This document shows, in pieces, positions 1 through 9,305 of a DNA stretch of 64,000 nucleotides (within the stretch, counting starts at the first letter, position 1; the number at the start of each line of letters is the position of its first letter). The notes beneath the pieces were generated by a model. That model ran no database searches. It worked only from the letters and a program-made list of their open reading frames with translations, and was not told the origin of the DNA. The stretch covers positions 23,826-87,825 of the forward strand of contig NZ_FNQO01000006.1 in NCBI RefSeq assembly GCF_900107725.1, written 5' to 3'. Position numbers and translations under genes: made by a program. Origin of the DNA: Microbulbifer marinus (GTDB lineage Bacteria; Pseudomonadota; Gammaproteobacteria; Pseudomonadales; Cellvibrionaceae).

Positions 1-2321
1 GTAAAGAGAGGCGCATTTCCAGCAATCCCCCACTGATCGGCATCATCACCGCCATGGATATCGGCGTCCTGGTCAGAGAGATCAAACGCCCACATGTTGC
101 CCTGGAGGTCTCCGGCGTAAACTCGGTCGACAATCCTGTCACCATCCAGATCAATCAGGCGTGGAGAGGACAAACCGTTTTTGCGGCCGCTGGCATCGGG
201 CCCTACTTCGGTGGAGATAAACTCCCAGTCGGCATCACTCCAGCCGTCGAGGCCGCCATCGAGATAGACAATAAACAGCCCGGCAACACCGTTTACACTG
301 TCATACCCGTTACCAAAGATTGCGGCCCAGCGGCCGTTATTCAGCCGCGCCACCTGCGCTTCGGAGAAAGAGTAGCCCAGATCGTTGGAACCTGAAGCGC
401 CATCGAACTCCCACATCACAATTTGTTCGGCATTCGTGCCCGTCTCCGCCGCAGCCAGCAGGGAGGGATCGGTGATATTCAAGGCGAAGTACCCTTTACC
501 ACCCCGGCGCAGTCCGCCGATCAAAACCGTACTCCACTCCTCTTTACGGTCTCCGTCCATATCGATATAGACATCGGATACCGTTGGTGTCAGGTCAACA
601 TAATAATTGTGGTTATAAATACTGTCGGTGAACGCATGAAGGCCCTGTTCCAGACTTGAGTTCAAAACCAGTGAAGGGACATACGCGAATACCTCCGCGC
701 CATTTTCCGCATTAAAACCGTGTAGCATGCCGTCGTTCGCTCCCACATAGACCATGGGAGTACGCCCTTCATTGTGGATGCGAAATTGCTCATAGTAGGT
801 GGCAGACTGACTAGGATTGGCAAAGTAGTTAGGCCAGTTTAGTTCCGGCTCTCCGACGTAGACCGGGGTCGAGTGCACGATGTCACCAAGCAACTTAGGG
901 TCGCCTGCTATTGAGGCGTCAGCCAAGCGGGAAAAGGTCCCGCGCTGCCGAAAAGTACCCGTGCCATCCTTGCTGGTATCGCCACGAATGTACATCAGGC
1001 GGTCGACCCAGGCAGCGTCGGGCGCATTGGCACTATCACTGAATCCCAGATCCGATTCATGATCGGAGTCCGGACTGGAGGTATCCAGTGCAGTCGCTGT
1101 GAAGGGAACCCCTTTACCGCCCAGGTAGGTAATAATTTCACGGTCGGCATTATCACCGAGCTGCTCCGATGCTTCCCACAGCGTTCGATCGACGCGCCCC
1201 CTCTGTGGATCCAGAGAGCGCGCGTAGAGGCGGCCACTGAAGTTGGAGGTATCAAACTGCGCGGAATAGATGACCGACCCCGCGTCGAGTGATGTCGAGT
1301 TGAAAGCTACCGAAGACTGAGTACCCGTGGTGCCGGCGATTGAACTGAACGCATTGTTCAGCGAGGCCAACAGACTGTTTGCGCTATCCGCATACTCATA
1401 GGTACCGTGCCCCCAACCGGCGGCACTTTGCAGCAACGTACTGTTCTGGACGTCAGAACTCGCAAAACCGATAAAATGGCTACTTATGTTATTTTTATCC
1501 TGCAGGTCGGTGCGCCAGTCTATGTCGTACAAGGCCTTCGCGACGTCATCCAGTGCATCCGCTGCATCGGAGTTACCATCGCCATCAAAATCCTCGAGAT
1601 ACGTGGTGCGCGCGGAGTCACCATTGGGCGCGCCATCCGTCAGCGTCAGAATAAAGTTTTTCTGGCAATACTGCTGGATAGCGGCACCCGAGACGGTGCC
1701 ATCGACATTTTTATTCGGTTTACTGGTGGTAACCTCATTACCACCGCCGTTTGTATAAGTATAACTGGGCCCAGTCCCCAATATATCTGCCGATGTCAGC
1801 ATGGAGGCAGACCCGTCCGGATTCGGCATAACCTGCTGATCTTCATAGCCCTCGACAAAATAGCGGCCCAGATCCGCTAATGCCTCGGCGAGCGGAGTCT
1901 TGCCATCCGGCTGGATATCGTCGATCTTACTGTTGAGGGTGGTGCGACTTGCATCATCGAGACTGGACAGGCCCTGCATGATGGTTGCGCCGTTCTCGCC
2001 GTTAAACTTGGCGATCCCCACACGCACATTGCCCAGCTCGCCGATAAATGTCTTGGCCGCCGTCTTGGCGACACCCAAGCGGCTTTCCGCAGCCGTAAGT
2101 GCATCAAGGTCAGAATCGAGTTCTCTTTTCATCGAACCAGAGGAGTCGATGAGAATCATCAAGTTGGGTTCAACCGATCCCTGTGCCTGCAGCGGCACGT
2201 CTGAAAGCTGAGGATTTTGCAGTGTCTGCGCGCTGATGCAGGTGGAAACCGTGATGGAGAAACCGAATAGGCCTGACAGCAGCGGCTTCTTAGCGATCAT
2301 TACTAGCGAGTTATTTTTCAT
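1..2321 (-). CDS. pilY1: PilY1-like type IV pilus protein, copy 1 (C-terminus beyond window)
   Basis: Surface/tip-associated type IV pilus biogenesis factor. About 773 codons are present; the reading frame is still open at base 1. The ATG at 2321 has an AGGA site just upstream and encodes a signal peptide ending near TCISA (residue 31). A von Willebrand A domain follows, with the metal-ion site LIDSSGSM (D59, S61, S63). The later part aligns with the second copy at 5420-8749 and belongs to the PilY1 beta-propeller; near residue 720 it has an acidic calcium-loop-like motif, DLDGDRIVD. It is last in the visible part of a fimT-pilV-pilW-pilX-pilY1 operon, starting 10 bases after pilX. Compared with copy 2 it lacks a roughly 100-residue insertion between the VWA and propeller regions. 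The family call is firm; which surface it binds cannot be told. Confidence 0.93.
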   Translation of the reverse strand, partial: MKNNSLVMIAKKPLLSGLFGFSITVSTCISAQTLQNPQLSDVPLQAQGSVEPNLMILIDSSGSMKRELDSDLDALTAAESRLGVAKTAAKTFIGELGNVRVGIAKFNGENGATIMQGLSSLDDASRTTLNSKIDDIQPDGKTPLAEALADLGRYFVEGYEDQQVMPNPDGSASMLTSADILGTGPSYTYTNGGGNEVTTSKPNKNVDGTVSGAAIQQYCQKNFILTLTDGAPNGDSARTTYLEDFDGDGNSDAADALDDVAKALYDIDWRTDLQDKNNISSHFIGFASSDVQNSTLLQSAAGWGHGTYEYADSANSLLASLNNAFSSIAGTTGTQSSVAFNSTSLDAGSVIYSAQFDTSNFSGRLYARSLDPQRGRVDRTLWEASEQLGDNADREIITYLGGKGVPFTATALDTSSPDSDHESDLGFSDSANAPDAAWVDRLMYIRGDTSKDGTGTFRQRGTFSRLADASIAGDPKLLGDIVHSTPVYVGEPELNWPNYFANPSQSATYYEQFRIHNEGRTPMVYVGANDGMLHGFNAENGAEVFAYVPSLVLNSSLEQGLHAFTDSIYNHNYYVDLTPTVSDVYIDMDGDRKEEWSTVLIGGLRRGGKGYFALNITDPSLLAAAETGTNAEQIVMWEFDGASGSNDLGYSFSEAQVARLNNGRWAAIFGNGYDSVNGVAGLFIVYLDGGLDGWSDADWEFISTEVGPDASGRKNGLSSPRLIDLDGDRIVDRVYAGDLQGNMWAFDLSDQDADIHGGDDADQWGIAGNAPLF

Positions 2322-2330
2322 GAATCTATC

Positions 2331-2882
2331 CTAGAAGCGCTTTCCGTAGTGGCTGATAATGGTCCGAGTGGTTGCGTCATTAATACCCTGCCCCTGCGCA
2401 ACAATGCGAAAGACCTGGATTTCTCCCCCGCCTGTCGTCTGTCCATAGCCCTCAACGGTGATACTGTCGGCAGGATCTTCTTTATCCGCATTGCCGGTCA
2501 TTTCGATATAAATGCGCCCATTGCCATTCATTGGTACAACGTTGGGAACATTCGGTAACTTTTCTCCCTTGCTCAGGGCCAGAGAGTTAGCATCACCCCA
2601 GGTAGCCGCATCGAGAAGGTTATTGGGACCACCGCCCTCAGTATGCAGCCAGGCCGAGACGCCAAAATCTCCGGTCGTGGACAAACTATCGATATAGTGT
2701 TCGCCCTGCTTGACCAGTGCTTCCGCCACCTCCAGCGCAACCTTGGCGTCCCGCGAGGCGAAGGTCATCTTTTCTTCCAGTAGAACGGTGCGCGCGGCGG
2801 ATACGCCAATCATGGTCAGTACCAGCAAGATGATCAGGCTGATCACCAGTACCGCGCCCTTTTGCCTTGCATACCCTTGCAT
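2331..2882 (-). CDS. pilX: Minor pilin PilX-like, copy 1
   Basis: Minor pilin of the type IV pilus tip complex (183 aa). The N-terminus is a short basic leader (RQKG) followed at once by a hydrophobic helix, AVLVISLIILLVLTMIGVSA, as in prepilins cut after Gly. The Glu normally at +5 of the mature pilin is absent, as is usual for PilX and its type II secretion counterpart GspK. The ATG at 2882 directly follows the pilW stop (TAA then ATG), so translation is probably coupled. It is clearly paralogous to the protein at 8778-9305, sharing the ARTVLLEEKMTFASRDAK block after the helix. It is expected to bridge the pilin complex to PilY1. Confidence 0.9.
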   Translation of the reverse strand: MQGYARQKGAVLVISLIILLVLTMIGVSAARTVLLEEKMTFASRDAKVALEVAEALVKQGEHYIDSLSTTGDFGVSAWLHTEGGGPNNLLDAATWGDANSLALSKGEKLPNVPNVVPMNGNGRIYIEMTGNADKEDPADSITVEGYGQTTGGGEIQVFRIVAQGQGINDATTRTIISHYGKRF

Positions 2883-3968
2883 TTACATTCTCCCCCGATT
2901 GCGCACTTTGGCCGTACTCAGATAGATCTTGCGCAGCTTGCCATCCGTATATGCGGTACCCACACCATCGAGATCGGTCACAGTGAGCTCATCGGCATTA
3001 ACACCGCTATCACTGGCGACTACCAACTGCACCTTAATGGCCAATGCCAATTCCATTTCGTCGTCTGTGAATGCGTCGGCACTACCCCAGCGATCCACCA
3101 CATCGTCACCATCAACATCCACGCCATAGAGAATCTGCATATCCTCGATTCCAGGCACTAGCTCCTGCGCAGACGCGTTGGTAGCGGCATAATAAAGCGA
3201 AGGGCCGGCATCGCCCTCGGCAACAAAGTAGGTGCGTTCATACGGCTTCAAGAGGCGCGCGTCGGCCCCATACTGACGCTGCAATTCTTTGGTGGCATTA
3301 TCGATTACACCGTCGGCCGGGTTATTACCGGTATCGTGAGTGACAGTAAGCTTGTTTGAGGCCCCGGTCTCCCCGGTACCACCTCCGCCACCACTACCAA
3401 TGCCCTGGACCTGGGTGATGGTCATCAATTCGCCACTCTGGCAATTGGTCAACAGGACGACATCACCCGGCTCGACTTGACAGAGCGGGCTCACTTGCAG
3501 TGCCGCTGCCTGGGTACTCGGCACCATGCGGCCGGTTCCTTCGCAGGCGTCCTCTGCCCCGCGCAGCGTCAAGGTGTCTGTGCCAAGAAGCACATCTTTC
3601 GTTCCGTAGGTGAGGGAGGCTGCGACGTTGTTGTCTCCGGAAACTCCGTTAGCACCAATCTGATCCAACAGGTCCTTGGCCGAGGAATTCTGGTAATCGG
3701 GATCGGTCGAATCGAGATGGTTCTGGATATTATCCTCCTCCGGCACACAGCCCCAGTAATCCGCCATGCGGATTTCTTTAGTCAACAGGTCCATGGCAAA
3801 GCGGCCACTTTCCTGCACCCGGGCGAAGGCTGTCTGCATTCTCATAGTGTTGCGATTGCTATCAAAAATCTGCAATACACCCCATAGCAGTGTCGCACTG
3901 AGCACCAACGCGACCATGAGTTCAATCAGTGACAGACCGCGCTGTCTTGCGAGAGAGGTCACATTCAT
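2883..3968 (-). CDS. pilW: Minor pilin PilW-like, copy 1
   Basis: Large minor pilin (361 aa) of the type IV pilus priming/tip complex. It has a class III prepilin leader cut before LSLIELMVALVLS, with the conserved Glu at +5, then a membrane helix and a large globular domain. The segment FARVQESGRFAMDLL and the following tryptophan/cysteine motif YWGCVPEED are typical of PilW. A glycine-rich stretch (about residue 195) matches a similar run in the second copy. The start overlaps the end of pilV by four bases. It sits in the fimT-pilV-pilW-pilX-pilY1 order known from Pseudomonas aeruginosa. Confidence 0.92.
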   Translation of the reverse strand: MNVTSLARQRGLSLIELMVALVLSATLLWGVLQIFDSNRNTMRMQTAFARVQESGRFAMDLLTKEIRMADYWGCVPEEDNIQNHLDSTDPDYQNSSAKDLLDQIGANGVSGDNNVAASLTYGTKDVLLGTDTLTLRGAEDACEGTGRMVPSTQAAALQVSPLCQVEPGDVVLLTNCQSGELMTITQVQGIGSGGGGGTGETGASNKLTVTHDTGNNPADGVIDNATKELQRQYGADARLLKPYERTYFVAEGDAGPSLYYAATNASAQELVPGIEDMQILYGVDVDGDDVVDRWGSADAFTDDEMELALAIKVQLVVASDSGVNADELTVTDLDGVGTAYTDGKLRKIYLSTAKVRNRGRM

Positions 3969-4441
3969 AGCTCCACAACCATTACAAAGGAAGATTCATC
4001 GGTACCGCCGGCGGCGGTGCCGCGGTTTTCGCCGGTGTGCTGCTCGTTCCAGCTCACGGTGAGCGTTACTACACGACCAGCGCGACTGATTTCGCCCTCT
4101 CCACCAGGTAAATTGGTGGAAATCACTTGGCCCCAGTCGTAGAGATCAAGCGCGGCAAGGCTTCCGGCGGCACAAGTCTGGCTGCAGTCAGGCGCAGTTC
4201 CAGTCACGGTTTCAGCACTAACCTTCGCATTGTCGTAACCGCCAAGTTCAATCCCGTCGGGGTTGGCCCGCATACGCTCCGCCATCTCGTGGGCTGCCAG
4301 CGCAGCCATATAGCGGTGATGGGCGTTGTTACCGTTTTTGAGGCTCATCACCTGGGTGGCAGACAGGCCCAGCAGCCCCACCGCCAATACCAATATGGTG
4401 ACGAGTATTTCGATCATCGTTGCGCCAGCTTGCTTTTTCAT
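3965..4441 (-). CDS. pilV: Minor pilin PilV-like, copy 1
   Basis: Minor pilin (158 aa). Leader MKKQAG is followed by ATMIEILVTILVLAVGLLGL, a standard prepilin peptidase site with Glu at +5 and an N-terminal transmembrane helix. The motif LSATQVMSLKN after the helix is the PilV family signature and is shared letter for letter with copy 2 at 10384-10830. A strong ribosome site (GGGAGG) precedes the ATG. It contains one cysteine pair in the globular part. It follows fimT by about 10 bases and overlaps pilW, so all are probably one transcript. Confidence 0.92.
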   Translation of the reverse strand: MKKQAGATMIEILVTILVLAVGLLGLSATQVMSLKNGNNAHHRYMAALAAHEMAERMRANPDGIELGGYDNAKVSAETVTGTAPDCSQTCAAGSLAALDLYDWGQVISTNLPGGEGEISRAGRVVTLTVSWNEQHTGENRGTAAGGTDESSFVMVVEL

Positions 4442-4450
4442 GCCCCCTCC

Positions 4451-4969
4451 CTAGTTACAGGCAACGCCAGAAGTGAGCCGTAGCAGGCCGGAGGCCAGCA
4501 GGTTCAGCTGCTTGCCGTGATTGCCGCTGCGGTCGTCGCAAACGGTGAAAGTCATGGCATCGCCACTGCTAACCACACCGCGCGGGCTATAGCTCATCGT
4601 CAGATCGGTCTTGGCGGTATCATTGACTTTCGCTGCGATCGCGACACCGGCGCTGACCGGCAGGCGCACAACGCGCAACTCCTCGCCGTCGTCAAACGCA
4701 CCATCCCCATCCTCGTCGAACCAGATTCGCAACCCGTTGTTAACGTTGTTGTCGAGGGCCTCTACCTGCACCGCACGGCCACGCCGCACGGCTTCGGCGC
4801 GGGCATAGTGCAAAGCTCCGGCCACATCATTGGAGGAGGCTGCCAATCGGTTGTTCTGGATCATGGTATTGAACGAGGGGACGCCGATGGCCATGACGAT
4901 GCTGAGGATCGTCAGCACCATCATCAGCTCGATCAAGGTAAAGCCGCGCACGCGCGTGACGCTGTACAT
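4451..4969 (-). CDS. fimT: GspH/FimT-family pseudopilin, copy 1
   Basis: First gene of the left minor-pilin operon (172 aa). It has a prepilin leader cut before FTLIELMMVLTILSIVMAIG (Glu at +5), a GspH/FimT-type block (NNRLAASSNDVAGALHYAR, AEAVRRG) and a C-terminal cysteine pair (VCDDRSG and GVACN). FimT/FimU proteins belong to the minor-pilin priming complex; some FimT proteins bind DNA during natural transformation, and whether this one does is unknown. The ATG at 4969 has an AAGGA site 9 bases upstream. FimT and FimU cannot be told apart by eye. Confidence 0.88.
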   Translation of the reverse strand: MYSVTRVRGFTLIELMMVLTILSIVMAIGVPSFNTMIQNNRLAASSNDVAGALHYARAEAVRRGRAVQVEALDNNVNNGLRIWFDEDGDGAFDDGEELRVVRLPVSAGVAIAAKVNDTAKTDLTMSYSPRGVVSSGDAMTFTVCDDRSGNHGKQLNLLASGLLRLTSGVACN

Positions 4970-4984
4970 TTTTTATTCCTTTTT

Positions 4985-5001
4985 GACAGGAGTCACCTGT
5001 C
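4985..5001. repeat. Inverted repeat in the fimT copy 1 leader
   Basis: GACAGG-AGTCA-CCTGTC, a perfect 6-bp stem with a 5-base loop ending 16 bases before the fimT start, just upstream of its ribosome site (minus strand). It could be an mRNA hairpin or a protein-binding palindrome; no function is shown. Confidence 0.5.
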
Positions 5002-5364
5002 GTCATTTTTTGTGACTGGTACTTATATCGGAGTGCACTGGCAAAAAAAAGGAATCTGGTACCGCGGAACACAGGCGCCTGACGAGCGGAATGAATCAAC
5101 CGACAAGCGGCAGCATGAGAACAAGCTGATGAAAAAACACACAACCAAAGCGGCTTAAGGTTTGGCCAACTCGGAATCTGCAGCGATGCTGATTTGTGTA
5201 AAACCGTCGTCGGGTTAGGCAACGGCCAACCCTGATTATCGGAGGCGGGTCATCGAGTGATGCAGACAGCTACACCTGAGAGTTATATGGGGGCGCTAAC
5301 TATGGATGGGAAAATGTTCAATGGAGCCCGGCAAAAAGCCAGGCCATTTCATTGGGAAAGCAGT

Positions 5365-5409
5365 CGCGGCGCGGGCCGGGTCTCCGTGACGGACATCGGC
5401 CGCGCCGCG
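5365..5409. repeat. GC-rich inverted repeat after pilY1 copy 2
   Basis: Arms at 5365-5377 and 5398-5409 pair over about 12 bases with one bulged base. They lie 10 bases past the pilY1 stop. There is no T run after it on the minus strand, so it is not a textbook terminator; it may stabilise the mRNA 3' end or reduce readthrough into the next pilin operon. Confidence 0.55.
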
Positions 5410-5419
5410 CTCATCAAAC

Positions 5420-8400
5420 TCAGTCGGCAATCAACTCCTGCCAGGTCAATCGCCCTTCACGCGTGATTCTACCGACATTGATATCGTCACAGACGACACC
5501 ACCGTTGCTGCCGGGGGTACAGCGTACATCGCCGATAAAGCCTGACTGGCCCGGCATGCCGGGAAGAATCTCACCATCGTCACAACCCTCCCCGGTACAG
5601 GCGGGGGGCTGGTACTCCTTGCCGACATAGCCGACATCATCCCCGCTTATCCGGCCGTCGTTATTGAAGTCGGTGACCGGGTACACCAGGTCCACCTCCG
5701 GCACGCCGGTGCGGAAATCCAGGCTCATCAGCCAGCCGGTGCCACTGGAGGCACAGGGAGCAGGGTTGGGAATAATGGTATTGAAAAACAGCGTGTTGTT
5801 TCTCAGTGCCGGCGAGGCAACCACCCGTTCGCCGGCGAAGTTGCCGGAAGCGTCCGCGAGAGACATATACCAGCCGTATTCGCTGGTCCAGTCTATCGAT
5901 GTATATTGCCCGTCGCTATCCTTGGCGACGCTGCGCATGCCCCCGGCACTCTCCAGGGTGCGCTCCACCAGGTCATCGGTGGTGCGGTTCGCCACGCCCT
6001 TGTCCCAGACCGCATAGAAGGCACCGCCGGCATTTTCGGTCAGATCCGCCTGCGCCAGGTACTGGCCGGTACCGAACATCACCAGCACATTCGGCAGGGC
6101 GCCGGCGGGCACTGCCGTATTGCTCGCCACCAGGGGGGCTGCAGTGATGGCGTTGTGCGGCTCGCCAATGCCGGTGCCAAACAGCTTGTAATCCACACCC
6201 CAGTCACCATCATCGACTGCGGAACATATCCCATTACCGCCCAGATTGCACAGGTCGAAGGCCCACATGTTGCCCATCAGGTCCCCGGCATAGGCGCGGT
6301 CGACGACGCCGTCACCGTTCACGTCGATCAGGCGCGGCGTTGACAGGCCGTTCTTGCGGTCATTGATCGTGCCGGCTCCGGTGGAAATAAACTTCCAGTC
6401 GCCACTGCTCCAGCTGCCGTCGACACCATCCTCGATATAGACGATAAACAGCCCGGCCACGCCATTATCGCTGTTGTAACCATTGCCGAATATCGCCGCC
6501 CATTTGCCGTTGTTCAGTTTCGCTATCTTGGCCTCGGAAAAACCCAGGCCCAGGTCAGCGGCGTTGGCGGCGCCGTCGAATTCCCACAGCACTATATCAT
6601 CGGCATTGTTCTCCGCGTTCGCGAGAACATTCGGATCGGTGATGTTCAGCGCGAAATAGCCCTTACCGCCACCGCGCAGCCCGCCGACCAGTACCGTGGT
6701 CCACTGAGCGCCAGTTCCGTCACGGTCGATACGCACGTCTGAGACCGTCGGCGGCAGGTCCACATAGTACTTATGCGCGTAGTCGGGAGAGGTGAATGCA
6801 TGCAGGCCCTTATTTTGCTCCGCAGTATTCAGAACCAGTGACGGAACATAGGAAAACATCTCTTTCCCATCCGACGCCCTGAAACCGTGCAGCATGGCAT
6901 CGTTGGCGCCTACATAGACCATCGGCTCGCGGTCTTTCTTATTGTTGACAAACTGCTGGTAGTTGTCGAAGGTCCAGCCGTATTCGGGCCCCCCGACATA
7001 GGTGGGCGCGGAGTGCACTATGTCGCCCAACAGGTTGGTGCTTCCGCCGGGGATAGTGCCCCGCCGGCGGAACCCAGTTCCCCCGTCTTTGGTGGTATTG
7101 CCGCGAACATAGCCGAGCCGGTCCGCCCACTGACTGTCTTCCGAGCCGGTTGTTGCGTCGATCGCAAGGTCGAGGCGTTGGCGGGTATAGGTGGCGGCGA
7201 CATAAGTTTTGACATTACCCAAACTTACAGAGTCACCATTCGCGGCCAGCGCACCGCCGACATTTTTTTCTACACCGCCGACGGTCGCGGAAACAACCTG
7301 CACTTGGGCACTTTTATCCAAGCAGTCTACGCAGACGATGCGGATATCGCTATCGATATCATTGGTGGTGGCAGTCAACGTATCAACGCTGCTCGCGGTC
7401 GCCACTACGTTGCCGCCCACATACAGGCTTACCATTGCTCCGTTGATATCGAGGCGGTTCAGGTTCACGCTAATATCGTAGTTTTGCGCCGCACCACGCA
7501 ACGAGGCCTCGTCAAAGGGCACGCCTTCGCTGCCGCGCAGCGTAATGATCTGGCGACTGCCGTAGCCGTCGCTGGCGAGCCGGCTCGCCGCTTCCCAAAG
7601 CGGCGTGCTGATCATGCGGCCGGTCAATGGATCCAGGCTGTGGGCGAACAGGCGGCCACTGAAGTCGGAGGTGTCGTAGCGGGCCGAATAGATAACCGAG
7701 CCCGCCTCCAGGGACGTGGAATTGAAAGCTACCGAGGACTGAGAGCCGATAACACTGGAAATCGTGTCCACGGTTTCATTGAGCGCGGTGGTCAAGGAGG
7801 CGGTATCCGCTACCTGCCAGTAACGACCGCCACCATTTGTGCCGGCATCGCTCAGCAGAGGGTTTTCCACCGCAGGGTCATCGCCAAAGCCAATAAAATA
7901 GCTGATGATATTGTTCTTGACCCCACTGCCGTCCGGGCGGCTGAGATCTGGACGAAGGTCTATACCGTAGAGGGCCGCAGCCACATCGTCGAGGTAATCG
8001 GAGCCGCCATTGGCGTCGTAGGTCAGCCCCGGCTTCTTATCGAAGTCAAGACAGTCGGATTCCGAACTGGCGCAGTCGCCGTCGTAGTCTTCGACATGAG
8101 TGTTATCGACGATATCGATATCGCTGCTGGGTATGCCCGCGCTCAGCACCACGGCGAAATTTTTCTGGCAGTACTGCTGGATCGCAGGGCTGTCACTGGC
8201 GGGTCGGCTTACGCCGTCGCCGTACTCGGGCTCTGGCCCCAGCACATCGGCCGCGGCTGCAGTCGGCGAAGACGCCTGTTGCGGATGCAGCGTCAGCGTC
8301 TCCGATTCATGTCCCTGGACAAAATAGCGACCGACGGACAGCAATGCCTCGGCCAGCGGCGCGCCGCCTTCGGCCTGCACACTGCCGATTTTCAATATTG

Positions 8401-8749
8401 CATCTTCGCGCGCGTCGCTGTCATTGACGCTGGAGATTCCTTTCAGAATGAGAGCGCCATCGTAATCGGCGTCGGCGCCCGGCACAGGGTTGGGATTTAA
8501 TCGCGCCACCCCGACCCGCATATTCTGCACCCGCCCGACAATATCGGCGGCCGCCTGCTGCGCCTGCTGAAGTCGCGCACTGCCCATGCTCGCCGATGAG
8601 TCCAGCAGTATCATCATATTCGCTTCCGTCGTACCGACGGAGGTCAGCGGCGCATCGGCAATATCGATTGGCTCCGCGCTGACACAGGTAGAAAGGGTCG
8701 CCGAAAATCCGAGAAGACCGGAAAGGATAGTCTTCAGGCCGTAATCCAT
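5420..8749 (-). CDS. pilY1: PilY1-like type IV pilus protein, copy 2
   Basis: Complete PilY1-type protein, 1109 aa from the ATG at 8749. I chose this start because AAGGA lies about 10 bases upstream; an upstream in-frame ATG at 8767 is possible. Signal peptide to about TCVSA (residue 25). VWA domain with MIDAS motif LLDSSASM (D50, S52, S54). The C-terminal beta-propeller carries the PilY1 calcium-loop motif DVNGDGVVD near residue 806. A second EF-hand/dockerin-like loop, DFNNDGRISGDD, is at residues 1027-1038. Compared with copy 1 it has an extra region of roughly 100 residues with a CVDC motif (C473, C476) and an extra cysteine-containing loop in the VWA domain (GDCASSESDC). It starts 28 bases after pilX copy 2. 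Expected at the pilus tip and/or outer surface. Confidence 0.95.
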   Translation of the reverse strand: MDYGLKTILSGLLGFSATLSTCVSAEPIDIADAPLTSVGTTEANMMILLDSSASMGSARLQQAQQAAADIVGRVQNMRVGVARLNPNPVPGADADYDGALILKGISSVNDSDAREDAILKIGSVQAEGGAPLAEALLSVGRYFVQGHESETLTLHPQQASSPTAAAADVLGPEPEYGDGVSRPASDSPAIQQYCQKNFAVVLSAGIPSSDIDIVDNTHVEDYDGDCASSESDCLDFDKKPGLTYDANGGSDYLDDVAAALYGIDLRPDLSRPDGSGVKNNIISYFIGFGDDPAVENPLLSDAGTNGGGRYWQVADTASLTTALNETVDTISSVIGSQSSVAFNSTSLEAGSVIYSARYDTSDFSGRLFAHSLDPLTGRMISTPLWEAASRLASDGYGSRQIITLRGSEGVPFDEASLRGAAQNYDISVNLNRLDINGAMVSLYVGGNVVATASSVDTLTATTNDIDSDIRIVCVDCLDKSAQVQVVSATVGGVEKNVGGALAANGDSVSLGNVKTYVAATYTRQRLDLAIDATTGSEDSQWADRLGYVRGNTTKDGGTGFRRRGTIPGGSTNLLGDIVHSAPTYVGGPEYGWTFDNYQQFVNNKKDREPMVYVGANDAMLHGFRASDGKEMFSYVPSLVLNTAEQNKGLHAFTSPDYAHKYYVDLPPTVSDVRIDRDGTGAQWTTVLVGGLRGGGKGYFALNITDPNVLANAENNADDIVLWEFDGAANAADLGLGFSEAKIAKLNNGKWAAIFGNGYNSDNGVAGLFIVYIEDGVDGSWSSGDWKFISTGAGTINDRKNGLSTPRLIDVNGDGVVDRAYAGDLMGNMWAFDLCNLGGNGICSAVDDGDWGVDYKLFGTGIGEPHNAITAAPLVASNTAVPAGALPNVLVMFGTGQYLAQADLTENAGGAFYAVWDKGVANRTTDDLVERTLESAGGMRSVAKDSDGQYTSIDWTSEYGWYMSLADASGNFAGERVVASPALRNNTLFFNTIIPNPAPCASSGTGWLMSLDFRTGVPEVDLVYPVTDFNNDGRISGDDVGYVGKEYQPPACTGEGCDDGEILPGMPGQSGFIGDVRCTPGSNGGVVCDDINVGRITREGRLTWQELIAD

Positions 8750-8777
8750 TAACTTTATTTCCTTCATGAGCAAGCCC

Positions 8778-9305
8778 TCAGAACCGCCGGCCATATTGAA
8801 CGACGATGGTGCGTTTGGTGTGCGGGGAAAGCCCTTCCCCTTGGGCCACTACGCGAAATACGTTTATTTGACCGGCGCCGGTACTGTTGCCGTAGCCCTC
8901 CACCGTAATGCTTTCCGACGCATCCATGTTGTCGGCCAGTCCCGCCATTTCGATAAAGTAGCGTCCCTTCACAGCCTGCCCGTTGATTGTCTCGTTCACC
9001 TCTACGGATTTTCCGTCCCATGAATTGACACTGAACAGATCGAGCGGGCCTTCGCCTTCCAGGTGCAATCCTGCAACCGTACCGAACTCGCCGGTGGTCT
9101 GTATGCGATTCTCCAGATAGCTTTCACCAATTCGCAAAATGGCCTCGGCAGCCTCAAGCGCGGTTTTGGCGTCGCGAGAGGCGAACGTCATTTTCTCTTC
9201 CAGTAACACGGTGCGCGCAGCGGAGACACTGATCAGCGACAGCACCAGCAGGATTATCATGCTGACAACCAGAACTGCACCTTTTTGTCGGGTTACGGAA
9301 ACCAT
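8778..9305 (-). CDS. pilX: Minor pilin PilX-like, copy 2
   Basis: 175 aa from the ATG at 9305, whose A is also the last base of the pilW stop codon (TGATG), implying coupled translation. Leader RQKG then the hydrophobic stretch AVLVVSMIILLVLSLISVSA; no Glu at +5, as in other PilX proteins. The block ARTVLLEEKMTFASRDAK is identical to that in copy 1. Role: minor pilin in the priming/tip complex with PilV, PilW, FimT and PilY1. Confidence 0.9.
   Translation of the reverse strand: MVSVTRQKGAVLVVSMIILLVLSLISVSAARTVLLEEKMTFASRDAKTALEAAEAILRIGESYLENRIQTTGEFGTVAGLHLEGEGPLDLFSVNSWDGKSVEVNETINGQAVKGRYFIEMAGLADNMDASESITVEGYGNSTGAGQINVFRVVAQGEGLSPHTKRTIVVQYGRRF

Larger units (their letters stand above)
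4970..5419. other. 450-bp gap between the two pilin operons
   Basis: I see no convincing gene here. It holds two inverted repeats listed separately (4985-5001 and 5365-5409). No clear -35/-10 pair stands out, so the left operon may have its own weak or activator-dependent promoter here or may depend on readthrough from the right operon. Confidence 0.6.

Noticed and set aside
6887..8500. 537-codon open frame on the plus strand
   Set aside because: It is fully antisense to pilY1 copy 2, with low-complexity composition typical of the complement of GC-rich codons and no family resemblance.
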